This document shows positions 53,001 through 64,000 of a stretch of DNA of 64,000 nt, in pieces (the stretch's first letter is position 1; each line of letters opens with the position of its first letter). The position numbers and the translations under genes are program-made. The DNA is taken from contig NC_083598.1 of NCBI RefSeq assembly GCF_020882245.1, positions 45,669,858-45,733,857 on the forward strand, written 5' to 3'. The DNA comes from Rhopalosiphum padi. Its lineage: Eukaryota; Arthropoda; Insecta; Hemiptera; Aphididae. The notes under the pieces were generated by a model, which was not told where the DNA came from, made no database searches, and saw nothing but the letters and a program-made list of their open reading frames with translations.

Positions 53001-56000
53001 AGGAAAAAGTTGTACATATTTATACAATTAATAATCACATATTTTGCGATATACTTTTACACAATAAATCTACAAAAAATTATATATTATATATATATAT
53101 AATATATTACATATTATATTATATAGATACTATAAAATTGATTAATGTAATTTGTATTGTACCTCTGTTACAAATTTCGTAGTAGGCCAACATTCCCGGT
53201 TGCTGCGTATATTCACCGGGATATCCCGAACCTTTAGCAGGGTCACCAATTCCGTGTTCTGAATTCGATGACAATGTGTATGTCTGACCGTAAAATGGAA
53301 GACCTACTACAATTTTTGACGGATCTGCGCCCAATTTCCGTACTAATTTAATAGTGGAATCCTAAATATATAAAAAAATTGTTTATCGAAACTACAAAAA
53401 TATTATGTTGTTTTCTATTGACATACCATATTATAAGTAGGAAATTCGTCACCATTTTTGTAGTAAGCCGGACTCACGTGTCCAGTAAAGTTTTCCCAAG
53501 ATCCATGATAATCATAAGTCATTATCGACATAAAATCTAAATATTCACTTAAACTTGGAAAGTCGTAAGCTTCTTTAATAATTTCTTCATAACCGGAGAT
53601 CGCAGCTGATAATTCAAACGGTGGGTCTTGTTTATTAAACTCCGATTTAAGTTCCTATGATAATATAAAAAATGAATTAAATATTGATAGAATATTAAAT
53701 TATAATAGTAACAATATTTTTTTTTAAATTTTTTTTTTATATTGTACAGTTTTGTAATATAAAAATAATAATACTTGTATAAGTTTAACAAAATTTGTTT
53801 TGTCGGAAGTTGGGCCTTGAGTACAATCAGCTTGCCAACACACTGGATAATTCCAGTCCAGATGAAGACCGTTAAAATTATATTTTCTCAAAAACGCAAC
53901 AGCAGAATTTACAAAACTACAATACAATAAATTGTTTTTAATCTATTTAACTATACTTTTATAAAAATTTACTTTCTCCTAGTAGTTCCACTGCTGATTA
54001 ATTTTGAATACTTGTCACCAGCTGAGTCAGTCCATCCACCCATTGAGATCATAACTTTAATATCTTCAGATTTCGAATTGGACACCAATCTTTCATAAAA
54101 TTCTATAAAATAAAAATATTTATTACTTTATACTACACATAATTTTGTACTGATAATCGTACTATTCTCAAAATCTTCCCATTCATTTCCCGATGTTATT
54201 GTTAAATCATTAGGATCTAAAGAAGCAAATGCATAAACTACATGTGTACATAGATTTTTGTCGATATATTCCGGAGCAAATTTGCCTTCTCCATAACGAT
54301 ACCATGACCAGCTGGCAAAGTAACATACCACTTTTTTGTTTAGATCTAAAAATAAATTAACTATTAGGTATCAAAATCAAACTATTATAGCCTTCTAATG
54401 CAATATTTACCATATTGTAATGGTGTTTCTCGTAGATCATTCGCCATAGAATTTTTTTTATTAACTTTAAAAATAGTAAAACAGAATTTAATTTAATAGT
54501 ACAAAAATATTTTTACATTATTTTAACTCACCATTACTAATATATGTTTTAACTGTGGTTACAAGTGGCCAGGGAGTGCCACAAAGTCCATTGAAATCGT
54601 CTGAATCTAATGACCACAACATAACTCCTCCTAATGACAATTTTTCCATGTATTCAAGCTAAAATATAATAATTGTGTTATAACTAATTTTAAATCGAAC
54701 ATCAGACTTTTTATTTAATGTACTTTTTTTGTTAAACTGTGATGGTTCTCATAACTAATCCATTGATCTTTTCTAACAACAAACGGGGAACCGGATTTGT
54801 CCGAATACTGTTTCCAATCGTCTTTTTTTGCACGATCACATACTTCGTAATACGATAGGAACCCAGACGTTTTTGTCCATCTACCAGCATATCCATCACC
54901 GTTTGTTCGAGAACCTGGTTGGAAATTTTTAGGGTCAGTCAATCTGAAACTTCTTCCGAATAATGCTACTCCAACTATTATCTGATTCGGATCAGCACCG
55001 TTGTGTATCCAATGTTTCACCATATAATCCTTTAAAACTCAAATTTGTATTATATGTTGTTGATATGACCTATAATTTAATGAATATTTAAAATATTTAC
55101 CACATTACGATACTTTGACGATGGATCCCTATCTACCGCGCTATATAGAGGAGCGTGATGACCAATAATTTTCTCATTGTCTTGCCGGAAATCAAAACTT
55201 TTGAGAATAATGAAATCTAAATTTAAAATGATTCTTTTGGTGTCATAATTTTGTGACGTCTGATCCATTGGAGGTACAATTAGTGATAATGACCATCCTC
55301 TTTGTTTTAGCACACTCGCTAATTCTTCAATCAATAACGGAAATTCTTCTTTAATATTTTCGTCTTCACCAAACTCGTCTAAAAATGTATTTAGTAATAC
55401 AAACTTAAAAATTAACATAACTATAATATTACTATAATAAATATAGTATTACTATAATTTGAGGGTGCAACATCAGATAACACTAGCCCATCGAATCCAC
55501 TAGTTTTCAAAACTTCCGAAACCGAAATAATAAAATCTCTCTTCGAAAACGACACACTTTCTGGTAAAATTTCGTTAATTAATAACAATATTTTTGTCGA
55601 AGGGTTTTTCTTTTTTAAACGTGCAATTGAAGCAAAAGTGCCTAAAAAATAGTAAAATGTAAATAAAAACAAATAAGCTACATACATAGAATGTTTATTC
55701 TAATGTTTATACCATTTGATTGACTAGAATACCAATTGTTTGCAATAGTGTCAAAATTTGTGTCTACAGAACTGAACAAAATATGAGTACATGAAGATAA
55801 TACGATTTGTTCCAACTTTTGAGGAATTTGGTTTTTATGGTATTGTGTAGAGTCCAGATGACAAAAAACGTTAGCACCTAAAATTATAGATCGTGATAAA
55901 AAAAAAATTATACAATTTTCTCAAGATTTAAATAAAAAACATTACTTCCAGACGCTAGTCTATATTTTGAGGGTGATGGATCTTTTTTTGATGGCAGTTT

Positions 56001-56509
56001 TTCAACAGCATCGCGAACAGGGACATGGATTTTGTACCTGAAGACATATAAAATATTTTATTTCATTATTTTCATGGTTATAGTTTTGATCGAAAATAGA
56101 ACTACTATATTCTGCAATATAATTTGTATTCATACACGAATATGTAAATTAGAAATTTTAAATAAATACTTGTTTAGAATTAAATTAAAATATGTATTAA
56201 GTATTTTACACATGAGTGCAATTGGAATTTTTATTATATTGAGCATAAGTGACTTTTATATTAACGTCACTACATCAGTTTTTAGAGTAATAAAAATATA
56301 TTATGCATTAATGAACACATTTTAATTTATTATTTCAACAAAAATTACCTTTCGAACTGATGAGGTACTCGTTCAATAGCCGCTCTACTTGGTAAAATAT
56401 CGGATTCCTTGTTCCAATTATCGGATGATTCATCTCCATCTACGTACGTCAAACATCGTGATGGTACGAAAAAAAGGATAACGGTAAACAAAACACCGAT
56501 GATCCTCAT
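44097..56509 (-). CDS. Cht10: Group II multi-domain chitinase
   Basis: Thirty-six coding exons give about 2,236 residues. In transcript order the first are 56509-56349, 56037-55946, 55877-55713, 55641-55453, 55378-55101, 55029-54724, 54658-54532 and 54464-54411; the last are 45550-45365, 45284-45091, 44530-44248 and 44189-44097. The product is a secreted cuticle and peritrophic chitin hydrolase of the Cht10 type. Order: signal peptide (MRIIGVLFTVILFFV), GH18-1, GH18-2, Thr/Pro linker, CBM14-1, linker, CBM14-2, CBM14-3, linker, GH18-3, linker, GH18-4, CBM14-4. GH18-3 (GLDVDWEYP) and GH18-4 (GLDFDWEYP) keep the DxxDxDWE active site. GH18-1 and GH18-2 do not. Group II enzymes in other insects are usually described with four or five GH18 domains. 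A CAG acceptor three bases before the ATG indicates at least one upstream non-coding exon. The join of 52585-52363 to the next exon is uncertain: acceptor 51293 keeps frame, the one at 51322 does not. Confidence 0.93.
44140..44365 (-). other. Cht10: Cht10 C-terminal CBM14
   Basis: Six-cysteine chitin-binding domain from GQCTEPLLRG through CNKYVICEFG and SCPSNLYFNK to LCDWPENVNC, interrupted by the last intron between 44248 and 44189. The protein ends about 17 residues later at the stop 44097-44099. Confidence 0.9.
44480..47222 (-). other. Cht10: Cht10 GH18 domain 4, active-site intact, with Thr linker
   Basis: Exons 47222-46937 (a Thr-rich linker with an uninterrupted run of threonines, then VVCYFTNWAWYR), 46864-46731, 46645-46434, 46307-46172, 46083-45941, 45550-45365, 45284-45091 and part of 44530-44248. 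Signatures: LLAIGGWNDSAGSKY, FDGLDFDWEYP, VMAYDYHGQWD, MGMPMYGQSF and GGAMIWALDLDD. Exon sizes mirror those of domain 3. Confidence 0.93.
48025..49599 (-). other. Cht10: Cht10 GH18 domain 3, active-site intact
   Basis: Exons 49599-49420, 49354-49143, 49013-48878, 48814-48672, 48605-48420, 48352-48227 and 48160-48025. Signatures: VVCYFTNWAWYR, SIGLGGWNDSAGDKY, FEGLDVDWEYP, VMAYDYHGQWD, LGFPLYGQSF and GGAMIWALDLDD. All catalytic residues are present. The preceding exon (50043-49662) codes the Thr/Pro-rich linker. Confidence 0.93.
50001..51293 (-). other. Cht10: Cht10 Thr-rich linkers with three CBM14 domains
   Basis: Exons 51293-50850, 50788-50604, 50530-50344, 50240-50104 and the start of 50043-49662. 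Three six-cysteine peritrophin-A (CBM14) chitin-binding modules are visible: one starting ESCKPGTYQ and closing NVDCNE (about 51016-50852), one from CVEGEYV to YNVYCN (about 50515-50360), and one from CQEGEFA to CDWPVNSGC (about 50218-50001, split by an intron). They are separated by Thr/Pro-rich, probably O-glycosylated spacers, including a WRPTTTTARP-type tandem repeat at about 50604-50720. Confidence 0.88.
52450..54345 (-). other. Cht10: Cht10 GH18 domain 2, catalytic Glu replaced
   Basis: Exons 54345-54163, 54102-53973, 53916-53775, 53654-53427, 53361-53163, 52782-52670 and 52585-52363. The fold signatures are well kept (VVCYFASWSWYR, MISMGGWTDSAGDKY, IMTYDYHGSWE, VVGLPFYGQTY, GGAMVWTIDLDDF), but the active-site motif is FNGLHLDWNYP: the proton-donor Glu is Asn and one upstream Asp is His. 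By family chemistry this should abolish hydrolysis while leaving the substrate cleft. Confidence 0.9.
54532..55877 (-). other. Cht10: Cht10 GH18 domain 1, catalytically dead
   Basis: Encoded by exons 55877-55713, 55641-55453, 55378-55101, 55029-54724 and 54658-54532. GH18 landmarks remain (CTHILFSS, GVALFGRSF, GFLSYYEVC, GGVMLWSLDSDDF), but the active-site strand reads FDGLVLSDVAPSN in place of FDGLDLDWEYP, so all catalytic acids are lost. The substrate-binding GGW strand is also not recognisable (KILLLINEILPES). Expected to bind or scaffold, not to cut. Confidence 0.9.
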
Positions 56510-57299
56510 AGCTGAAAATATTTTAAATAAGCGTCATTGCACGTACTTGCATTTATGTTTTATGAACAAAACGCATCACGTTGCATCATTTTTAGATTTT
56601 ACCGTAATACAAACAAAATATAATATTATGTACTATAGACCTTCATTTGAAAAGTTTAATATATATGTATATAAAAAAAAAATTAAATTATGTTTGTATA
56701 CCATAAAAAATCGCTATTTATCTATAAAAAAAAACAGCAATAACGCATTAGTGACGGTCTTATTGTTTAATATTCGTGCGGAGTATGTAAATACGTTGAC
56801 CCACAGAATTAAGGATTATTCGAATCTTCACTAAAAAAAAGTGGTTTCACGACCCTCACGAACACTTACGTTACAAATCGATCCATTAGTTTAATATTTT
56901 TAATACGTATAATATGTTATGTAATTTTAGCTCGCTACCTGTCTAAAATTAAGCAATCAAATTTTTTCACCCCAAATTAATGACTTAAGTATGACACCAT
57001 TAGTCCAATCGTTATTAATAAAAATAAGTTTAACTTATTATTTATTTTTATTAGAACAAAAGTTACAATTCACGATGTACGATTTTGTTCTCGATCTGAA
57101 TTCCGAGTAGGTACATAACGTTTTAGCTGAGTTTTTTTTTTTTACTAGACTGCACAAAGTGACTTCAAGGTCGTAATAATAAATAATGTTTATTTCATAT
57201 AAATAATATATATATCATTGTATCTCTGGTTGATCAATTTTTTTTTTTACGAACGCTGCCGAAGTCGTATTTTAACCGCCGACGTCCGTTAGTAAATAC

Positions 57300-60200
57300 C
57301 TTTTTGTCGTGTAATCTGTCAACACTTCCTACACTGCACATATTCTCTATAGATGTTCCATACCGATATGTATCAAACGCGGAGACGCGTATTAATACAT
57401 ATGGACAACAGGTTAGTTACTGCGGGAGGTCAAGTGCAAAAAAGCCCGGGCTACGCTGTTCGGACGGCAACTACAATAATATTTTATATATATGTAATGC
57501 TGCTACTACTGTATAACTCCGGGGCAAATTCTGTAATTATCTCGTATTAGACGCGATCGGTCGGTTAATTGGACTGCCGACAAATCTACATAATCGCACA
57601 GAGACGCGCCCGTAGTAACATTACAACTGGATCATTACATTACAGATGTGCCGCTGATATTCGCCCTCGGGGTAATATAATAACACACGATCGCTCAGTG
57701 TGCGTCAATAATAGTGGCTGACGGGTTACCGTCGTCGCCAAATGAGTAACAGCCACCGCTACTATGCGTAAAACAATCGAACCTAATCAGATGCGCGATT
57801 TTTTTACGTATCTATAGCGTGTAAAAACAATACCAAAAATGTGTTTATATTATATTGTTGTATAACGTAGGTAATAAAAGGGGTACCACGCCTCGGTATA
57901 TTATAATTTATAACGTAGAATGGTTCTTAGAATGATTTTAGTGTTTTGTTTATTCATTTTTTTTTTTTTTTTAATTTGATTATAATATTTTCAAGTTGTA
58001 ACGATACACGTATATCGGCGACAATGCATTTTATTCGTTTCCAACTCAAGCAGTTCATAAAGCGACAAAATTAATAAAAAAATAAAATACCAATAGGTAC
58101 GTGCGTTTGAATTTCCGGTTTAGAATCATAGAATTTCGTTAGAACTAAAAAGGATATATATTAATTCGACTAAACTTTCAATACCTACTTAATAAGAAAC
58201 AAAATCTTATTGGACTATTGGAGCATATTTAACAATGTAATTAACAACAATTACACATTTTAAATTTTACTTAGAAATTGATCTCATAAAATCTAATATT
58301 CTATTTAATATTTTAAATAAACTAATAATTGAGTTATAAGTTATACACTTTATTAAATCTACGACATCGTGTAGTTTAAAATGTATAATACTTAATTTTA
58401 TTTTAACAGTTAATAATTATGTAAAATATAAATACATTAAAGTATACACTCCCCAGGTAATAAGTAATAATATATTTCTTAAAAACCAAAACATTTCTAA
58501 GAAGTAATTAAAATATTAATCAAAAGTACGTCATCTTGCATCATCTTATATAATCTTCTACAATCTTTTTTTTTTTTTTTTTTATCAAATCATAAACTCG
58601 TGCAAGTTTCATACAAATAAATACAAACACAATTTTAAAAATGAATTCCACTTGGCACAATATTATATTATTTTAATACAATATTATATAAACTATTATG
58701 TAGTTATAAAAATAGGTAATCAAATAATAAAAATTATATACAAAATACAAATTGATGTATTATATTTTTTTGGCCATAGAACATATATTATATTTGTATG
58801 AAATCTTTCCAAGTATATCAATAAATATAATAACTAAAATATATATATATATGAAAACAGTAAAACGACAAATCACAAAAATTAAAAAAAAATTTTAATT
58901 TTAAATGTCAGTTTGTAAAATCATATTTTATCTATAATAAACGCAAATTGATTATTTATTGAACCTCGTGGAAAAAAATTGGAAAAAGCTATCTTATGAG
59001 GTGCCAAAAAATGTATTTATTTAAAAACTATAAAAATGTTGAAAATGAAAAGACACTAAGATGACAAATAACAAAAACTGCAAATAAATACGGAGATATT
59101 ATATTTTAAGATTTCATTTTATAAAGAGAGATGGCGATTTAATAGAGATTTAATATCATTACGAGTCAATATTGAATGTTTTGAACATAATTTTATATTT
59201 TATTCAAAAAAGAAACTATAAATGCAATATGGAAAAAATCCGCAGACATTAAGACGATAAATGACGAAAAAACATGCAAATTAATTTCGAGATAGTGATT
59301 TTATTTATATATTCAATAATATAATAGTTATATGTATATGCTATATAAACCAATAACAATTATGTTACGTACCTCTATTTGAAATCACATTGGATGACAG
59401 TAAGACCTGATCGGGTGGAGCTATGGTCGCGTTGTATAAAAGCTCAAGATTATAGTTATTAATATCTTACGGGTCAGGTACGTCTACCTACGTCGAAGTC
59501 GCTGACACGTCGGACTCCCGAATCGGATTAAATCCCGAACGGATTAAAAACACAACAATATATACATTATAATATACACTTAATGTACACCGTAGATGAA
59601 CCGCGGGCGATCGGGATGGGAGTAAACAAAACGATTTGAGCTGTAATCCTTGAGTGACTGTGTCTAACACGCGGCTTCTCACGTACGTGTTTGTATAACT
59701 TGTAAACGCATGTGATATATACTATTATTAGGTATACGACCGATGAACAAGTCGCAGGGCGATCGATTTTAAACGATATTTGTAAAGGAAATAAAAAAAA
59801 CCCCCAGAAATGGTGCAAAAGCGGTTAAAGACGAAAACTTTAAGTATTATAATTTGTAATAGTGACTCACGACTTATGGGTTACAGTAACGTACAGCGAT
59901 GTGTTTTCGTGACGGCGACGACCGCGTCCTGCGTGCACGAGTCGCGCACTGGCCTCACCCGCGCGGGTTTTCCGATCACCGAACGTATCGGATTTTTTAC
60001 TTCTAATAATATTATTGTGTTAATATGTTTTAGGATTCACGTCGCGTGCCCGTACAGTCCTCCGACGTCGCGTCACCACTACTGATTATTATTAATCAAC
60101 GGTACAATACCGCGCATTATATTATTATAAATTACAAATGCTGACGATTTGACGATAATTATTGATAAATAATGTTTCGAATATACGACTACGATAAATA

Positions 60201-60830
60201 ATGGTAATAACGTTAATACAATATTATTATTATTATTATTATACGATCGAAACTGCGCTACGAAACAGTATAATATATATAATATTCGAACTCATAATTA
60301 TTATAATATATACCTGAGGTAGTGCTGCTGATGGCCGACCAGCGGCGATTGCTTTGGCGGTTGACGACACGACCAGGCATGATATTATGTCCGGTGGACA
60401 ACGCGGACCGCGGTAGAATGATGTCGGCGAGCCTCCGCGGTCACGGCGGCAGCGGCGTCTCCACCCCGTGCCGGAGCGATCGTCGTCCGGGGGGGAGTGT
60501 GTGACCACCGACCGGTTCAAGGTCGTCCGGAAAGGGTATACGAGATCGGTCGGGCCGGTGGGCGCGCGCGACCGGAACCTCCGCGACCAATCGACGGCTT
60601 TGGTGTTTTGGAAAGGGATATTCCGGTTTGGCGATCGGGTACGTTTTTCGCGCTGCAGTCCGATGATGAACCGACGTAATGCCCCGTAATTTTTCCAATG
60701 CGCATTGATTTTTCCGAACAAATCGATTCGCAGAGTCCGTTTTACGATTTTGTTCCTCTGCCGAATTCTCTCACACCGTCGTCGCGAGAGACCGCGGAAC
60801 TGCAGTTACAATATATAAATATATGTACAA
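57300..60830 (-). promoter_or_regulatory. Candidate Cht10 promoters and 5' leader exons
   Basis: Three minus-strand donors terminate CG-richer blocks: CTCAG/GTATATA (exon end 60314), AGAG/GTACGT (59373) and AAAAG/GTATTT (57300). Any of them could splice to the acceptor TTTTCAG immediately before the Cht10 ATG (56512-56514). The block ending at 60314 is the most CpG-rich sequence in the window. This is inference from splice-site appearance only; the blocks might serve another gene to the right. Confidence 0.3.
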
Positions 60831-63415
60831 CACGCAGTACGCGCGTCACTCGCATTGCCTATAGGCCCTAAAAATCATGCTCACGGTTCATAGATAGGAG
60901 GAACAATAAGTAGTCTAATCGTAATAATATACGATAAATCGGTTTGTACGTAATAATAATGAAATCAATAACCCCACTCGTTTGCTGCAATTATGTTATG
61001 TGTTCCATAAATTAAAATCCAAGGATTTTAATAATACATTTATCTGTTTTTATGTTTCACGAAAACGACGGTAATTTAAATGTTGTACATTAAAAAGGAA
61101 TAATAAAATTATACGTATCTGTTTACCTACTTGTTTTGAACTGAACGAATTATATTTGACAACACGGCTATTATTATGTATAGTTTTAAATGTGATCATA
61201 ATAATATAGTTCAAAGATTATAATAAATAATTAGCTAGGTATGCGAATATTATTTTCTCCATTTCAAAAATGATGAAGTGCTTTATATCTATACAGTCTG
61301 CACACACCCTAAATTCATATTTTTCAGCTCAAATGTATATTTTAGCAACTGTTTTGGTATATTATAGCCTATAATATGGCTTTACGTTTTTCCGGTGACA
61401 AAATTATGACGACAGTTATTACTTATAATATATGCTGTTCAGTTTATTCGGTAGGTGTTAAATTATAATATTTAACAATGAAAAATGTACTTGGATTTTG
61501 CGGGTGTTAAGTCGTGAAAAAAAATCTTGGCACTGTGATCGAATGTTTTGTTATTTAACAGAATAGATAAGTATACCTATTCAAATCAGACAATTGGTAT
61601 GTATCTAAGCTAATTTTGGCTGACATTATATTAAAAAGTAGGTATTATACCTATGTGATTATAGATGACTAATCTCAACACTAGTTGGTTTAAATACAGC
61701 ATATACCGTTTTATTGTAACTTATATATAGTCAGCTGTATAATATTACCGTGTATAACATTATTTTACTTTTATAGTTAAATAAATATTTTTCTAATGAT
61801 TCAACTGAAACACAAATACTCATCGAATGTTGTCAATTATTTTATAGTCACTATACATTACTACACAATACCTTTATATCTGTTCGTATAATGTCGAAAG
61901 GAATTTTATACATCGAATGATTATAGTATTAGGTGCGTCTTATAAAAAAACCATATTATACGTTTTAGATTTATATTAAAACGAAGCTCGTACAATATGA
62001 TATAAACTGAATGAACTGACTAACATTTTCATTCATTATTCTATGTGTATCAAATTGAGTATGGCTCATGAGTTTAAATTGTATTGGGTACTTACTTGCA
62101 ATAGAACACGTTGAAGCGGAGTTCTCAGGAAACTATTCACCCATTACTTTTTTTCAAAATTATTAGCGTGACCAAATCCTAGACCTTGAAAGAATTATAA
62201 TCAAATGCGAGATGGATGTGAATGTTTAAAAAAGATCATGATACAACTAAGTCTGAAGTTATTTTAAATGCAGTTGAATAATTTGTGTACTTCTGTGTGG
62301 ATTGGTAATTTTCAAGGTTAATTAAACCTTTAAATGTATAAAATAACTTAATATACATACACCGCATATAAAAATATAAATATTAAATTATAATACATTT
62401 ATATCAAATAATACTAACATTAAATTAATACAATAGGTAAAAATCATATAAATCTGCCACGCATTAACTGTGATGGATGTAAATAATAGTTACTATAAAA
62501 TACTATAATATTTATAAGTTTAAAACATTCATTGATCAACTGTAAATAGAGTATTAATCAAAAACACTTCATGATATACTTATAATAAATTCATCATAAT
62601 ATAAAAGGTCTACCATTAAATTATAATAGTGATTAAATAATAAAGGTAAACAATAAACAAAAAGTGTATTTTTAATAAATTTTTTATCTTTAAGAATTTT
62701 TAAATCACTTACTAAATTACATTGGTAATTAAAATGTACCTATTATAAAGTAATAATTATAGTCTCATGCTCTCATATACAATTACACGTGTAATTCATT
62801 TAAATTTTCAGACATGAATAATTATTTTAAAATTGGTATTTGAAATTAATTAATACATATGTATTAAATGAGCTCGAATAATAGTTATTATTATTTGTAT
62901 CGTGTGTATACTTAAATTTATTTTTTTTAAATATATTTGTACTAAAATTTAATGATATTCACATAATATAATGTCACACACTGCCATAAGAAATAAAATA
63001 TTATTCATTAAGAGGACGCAACACGCCATAATTTGACTATACAAAAACACGTTTTGTATGGACCACCATCAACTACCAAGCATTCAAGTTACATTAATAG
63101 CACAAATAACCAAATTTCAACACTACATTATATTATTATCGAGTAGAACTTTGATTTATTATTTATATTTTTCAAGTTAGGTACAATGTACATTTTATAA
63201 TAATATATTTACAGTGCACAATTATGTTACACTATAATAATGATGTTAAATGTTAAGTTAATACATATTAATATTATTGACAAATAAATATTATTCAATG
63301 TGAATAAAAAAAAAATATTTTAAATTACATTTTAATTTTGTTAAAAATATAATAGTTACCTATGATTTGATTTTTATTGTTATTTGTTATTAATACTGCG
63401 TTCTCTTTGTTACAG

Positions 63416-63499
63416 AACGGATATATTTACAACAACTTTCGAACTTCCGGAGGTTTCTTACCAAATGCATTCAAAATTAATTACGAGAAAAGTACATAA
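63416..63499 (+). CDS. Possible plus-strand terminal exon
   Basis: A good acceptor (TTTGTTACAG, AG at 63414-63415) is followed by 27 codons and TAA (63497-63499): NGYIYNNFRTSGGF, LPNAFKINYEKST. An AATAAA occurs about 20 bases after the stop (63520-63525), as for a true 3' end. The piece is less AT-rich than its surroundings. No upstream exon is visible in this window and the family is not recognised. The next frame is also open for most of the stretch, so even the reading frame is unsure. Confidence 0.25.
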   Translation, partial: NGYIYNNFRTSGGFLPNAFKINYEKST

Positions 63500-64000
63500 T
63501 ATCTAAAACGCTCAACAAAAATAAAATGAGTATAAATAAGGCTTTATCAATAATATCGTACGATGTTATATTATAATGTATATATACGCAATAGTGCAAC
63601 ACGTATATTTCATCCCAAGGAAGATTAGATGTACCTACTATATAACTACTCGAGTTTAGTCTGCATCTGCAGAGATGTATATGATTACAACTCCCAGAGA
63701 ATAATCTTGCGCGCATTCAATAACGTGATCTAAATTCTTTAACTTCTTTATTTCTTTATTTGGCTACCCTTAGGAAAAACAATTCACATTAAAAGTAAAA
63801 ACACCAATAAAAAAAAAAGGTTGAAAAAATAATAAAAAGTTTACATTTATAACTTGCCGCTTTTTTTTTAGATAGGTACACCTATCAAAGAGTATATACC
63901 CGTATATAGGAATAACAACTAGATAAATAAGGTATATATTTTATAGATACACATATATATAAGTATGTTATACGTAAAGACATTAATACATTATACATAA

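Larger units (their letters stand above)
56510..64000. other. Upstream of Cht10; no firm gene
   Basis: AT-rich overall, with CG-richer segments at about 57240-57790, 59380-60070 and 60320-60830. These look like promoters or 5' exons. Minus-strand splice donors end such segments at about 57300, 59373 and 60314, and the Cht10 start codon lies directly behind an acceptor, so some may be alternative Cht10 leaders. Open frames in the 60.2-60.7 kb segment on both strands start at non-ATG codons or lack any domain. 61-63.4 kb shows nothing recognisable. Confidence 0.45.

Noticed and set aside
56409..56834. 141-codon plus frame over the Cht10 first coding exon
   Set aside because: Antisense to the signal-peptide exon, then runs into AT-rich filler; no domain.
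60239..60721. 160-codon minus-strand open frame in CG-rich DNA
   Set aside because: It starts at TTG, has Arg/Pro/Ser composition typical of CpG-rich non-coding sequence, is overlapped by open frames on both strands, and is cut by a good donor at 60314. Treated as a possible leader exon.
1..64000. CRISPR array, prophage, bacterial operon or rRNA/tRNA genes
   Set aside because: No regularly spaced repeats, no ribosomal or clear cloverleaf sequence seen by eye, and all supported genes are spliced insect genes. A tRNA scan was not possible here.

Overview
The window reads as nuclear DNA from an insect, most likely an aphid. It is very AT-rich, with intron-containing genes, many short hAT-type repeats, and insect gene families (white, Cht10, twinstar/cofilin, TRAP-gamma, Fbxl4). 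There is no operon structure, and no ribosome-binding site, CRISPR or phage signal. The species cannot be fixed from sequence alone. All gene models below come from manual splicing (GT/AG sites, phase and family motifs).

Layout from left to right. 1-2283: intergenic, with a CpG-rich stretch at about 430-1570. 2284-2730 (-): cofilin/ADF (tsr), uninterrupted by introns. 5127-8095 (+): SSR3 (TRAP-gamma), five exons. 11202-14359 (+): Fbxl4, eleven exons. 15916-36381 (-): the ABCG eye-pigment transporter white, thirteen coding exons, with a first intron of about 11.5 kb. 36382-44096: intergenic. 44097-56509 (-): a group II multi-domain chitinase (Cht10), 36 coding exons and about 2,236 residues, with four GH18 domains (two lacking the catalytic glutamate), four CBM14 chitin-binding domains and Thr/Pro-rich linkers. 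56510-64000: upstream of Cht10, with CpG-rich segments and several minus-strand splice donors that could belong to alternative 5' exons. A possible plus-strand terminal exon lies at 63416-63499.

The genes are unrelated housekeeping or developmental functions (actin turnover, ER translocon, SCF ubiquitin ligase receptor, pigment-precursor transport, cuticle chitin turnover), and nothing suggests a joint pathway. Fbxl4 and white converge tail to tail. White and Cht10 lie in the same orientation. Seven short transposon-like elements with terminal inverted repeats are visible, several with recognisable target-site duplications.

I did not find a clearly new biological system. The best leads are: the internal exon-for-exon duplication and two dead N-terminal modules of Cht10; a weak splice donor in Fbxl4 that must be used in preference to a neighbouring site that would truncate the protein; the intronless cofilin; and an unexplained coding-like island inside white intron 1.
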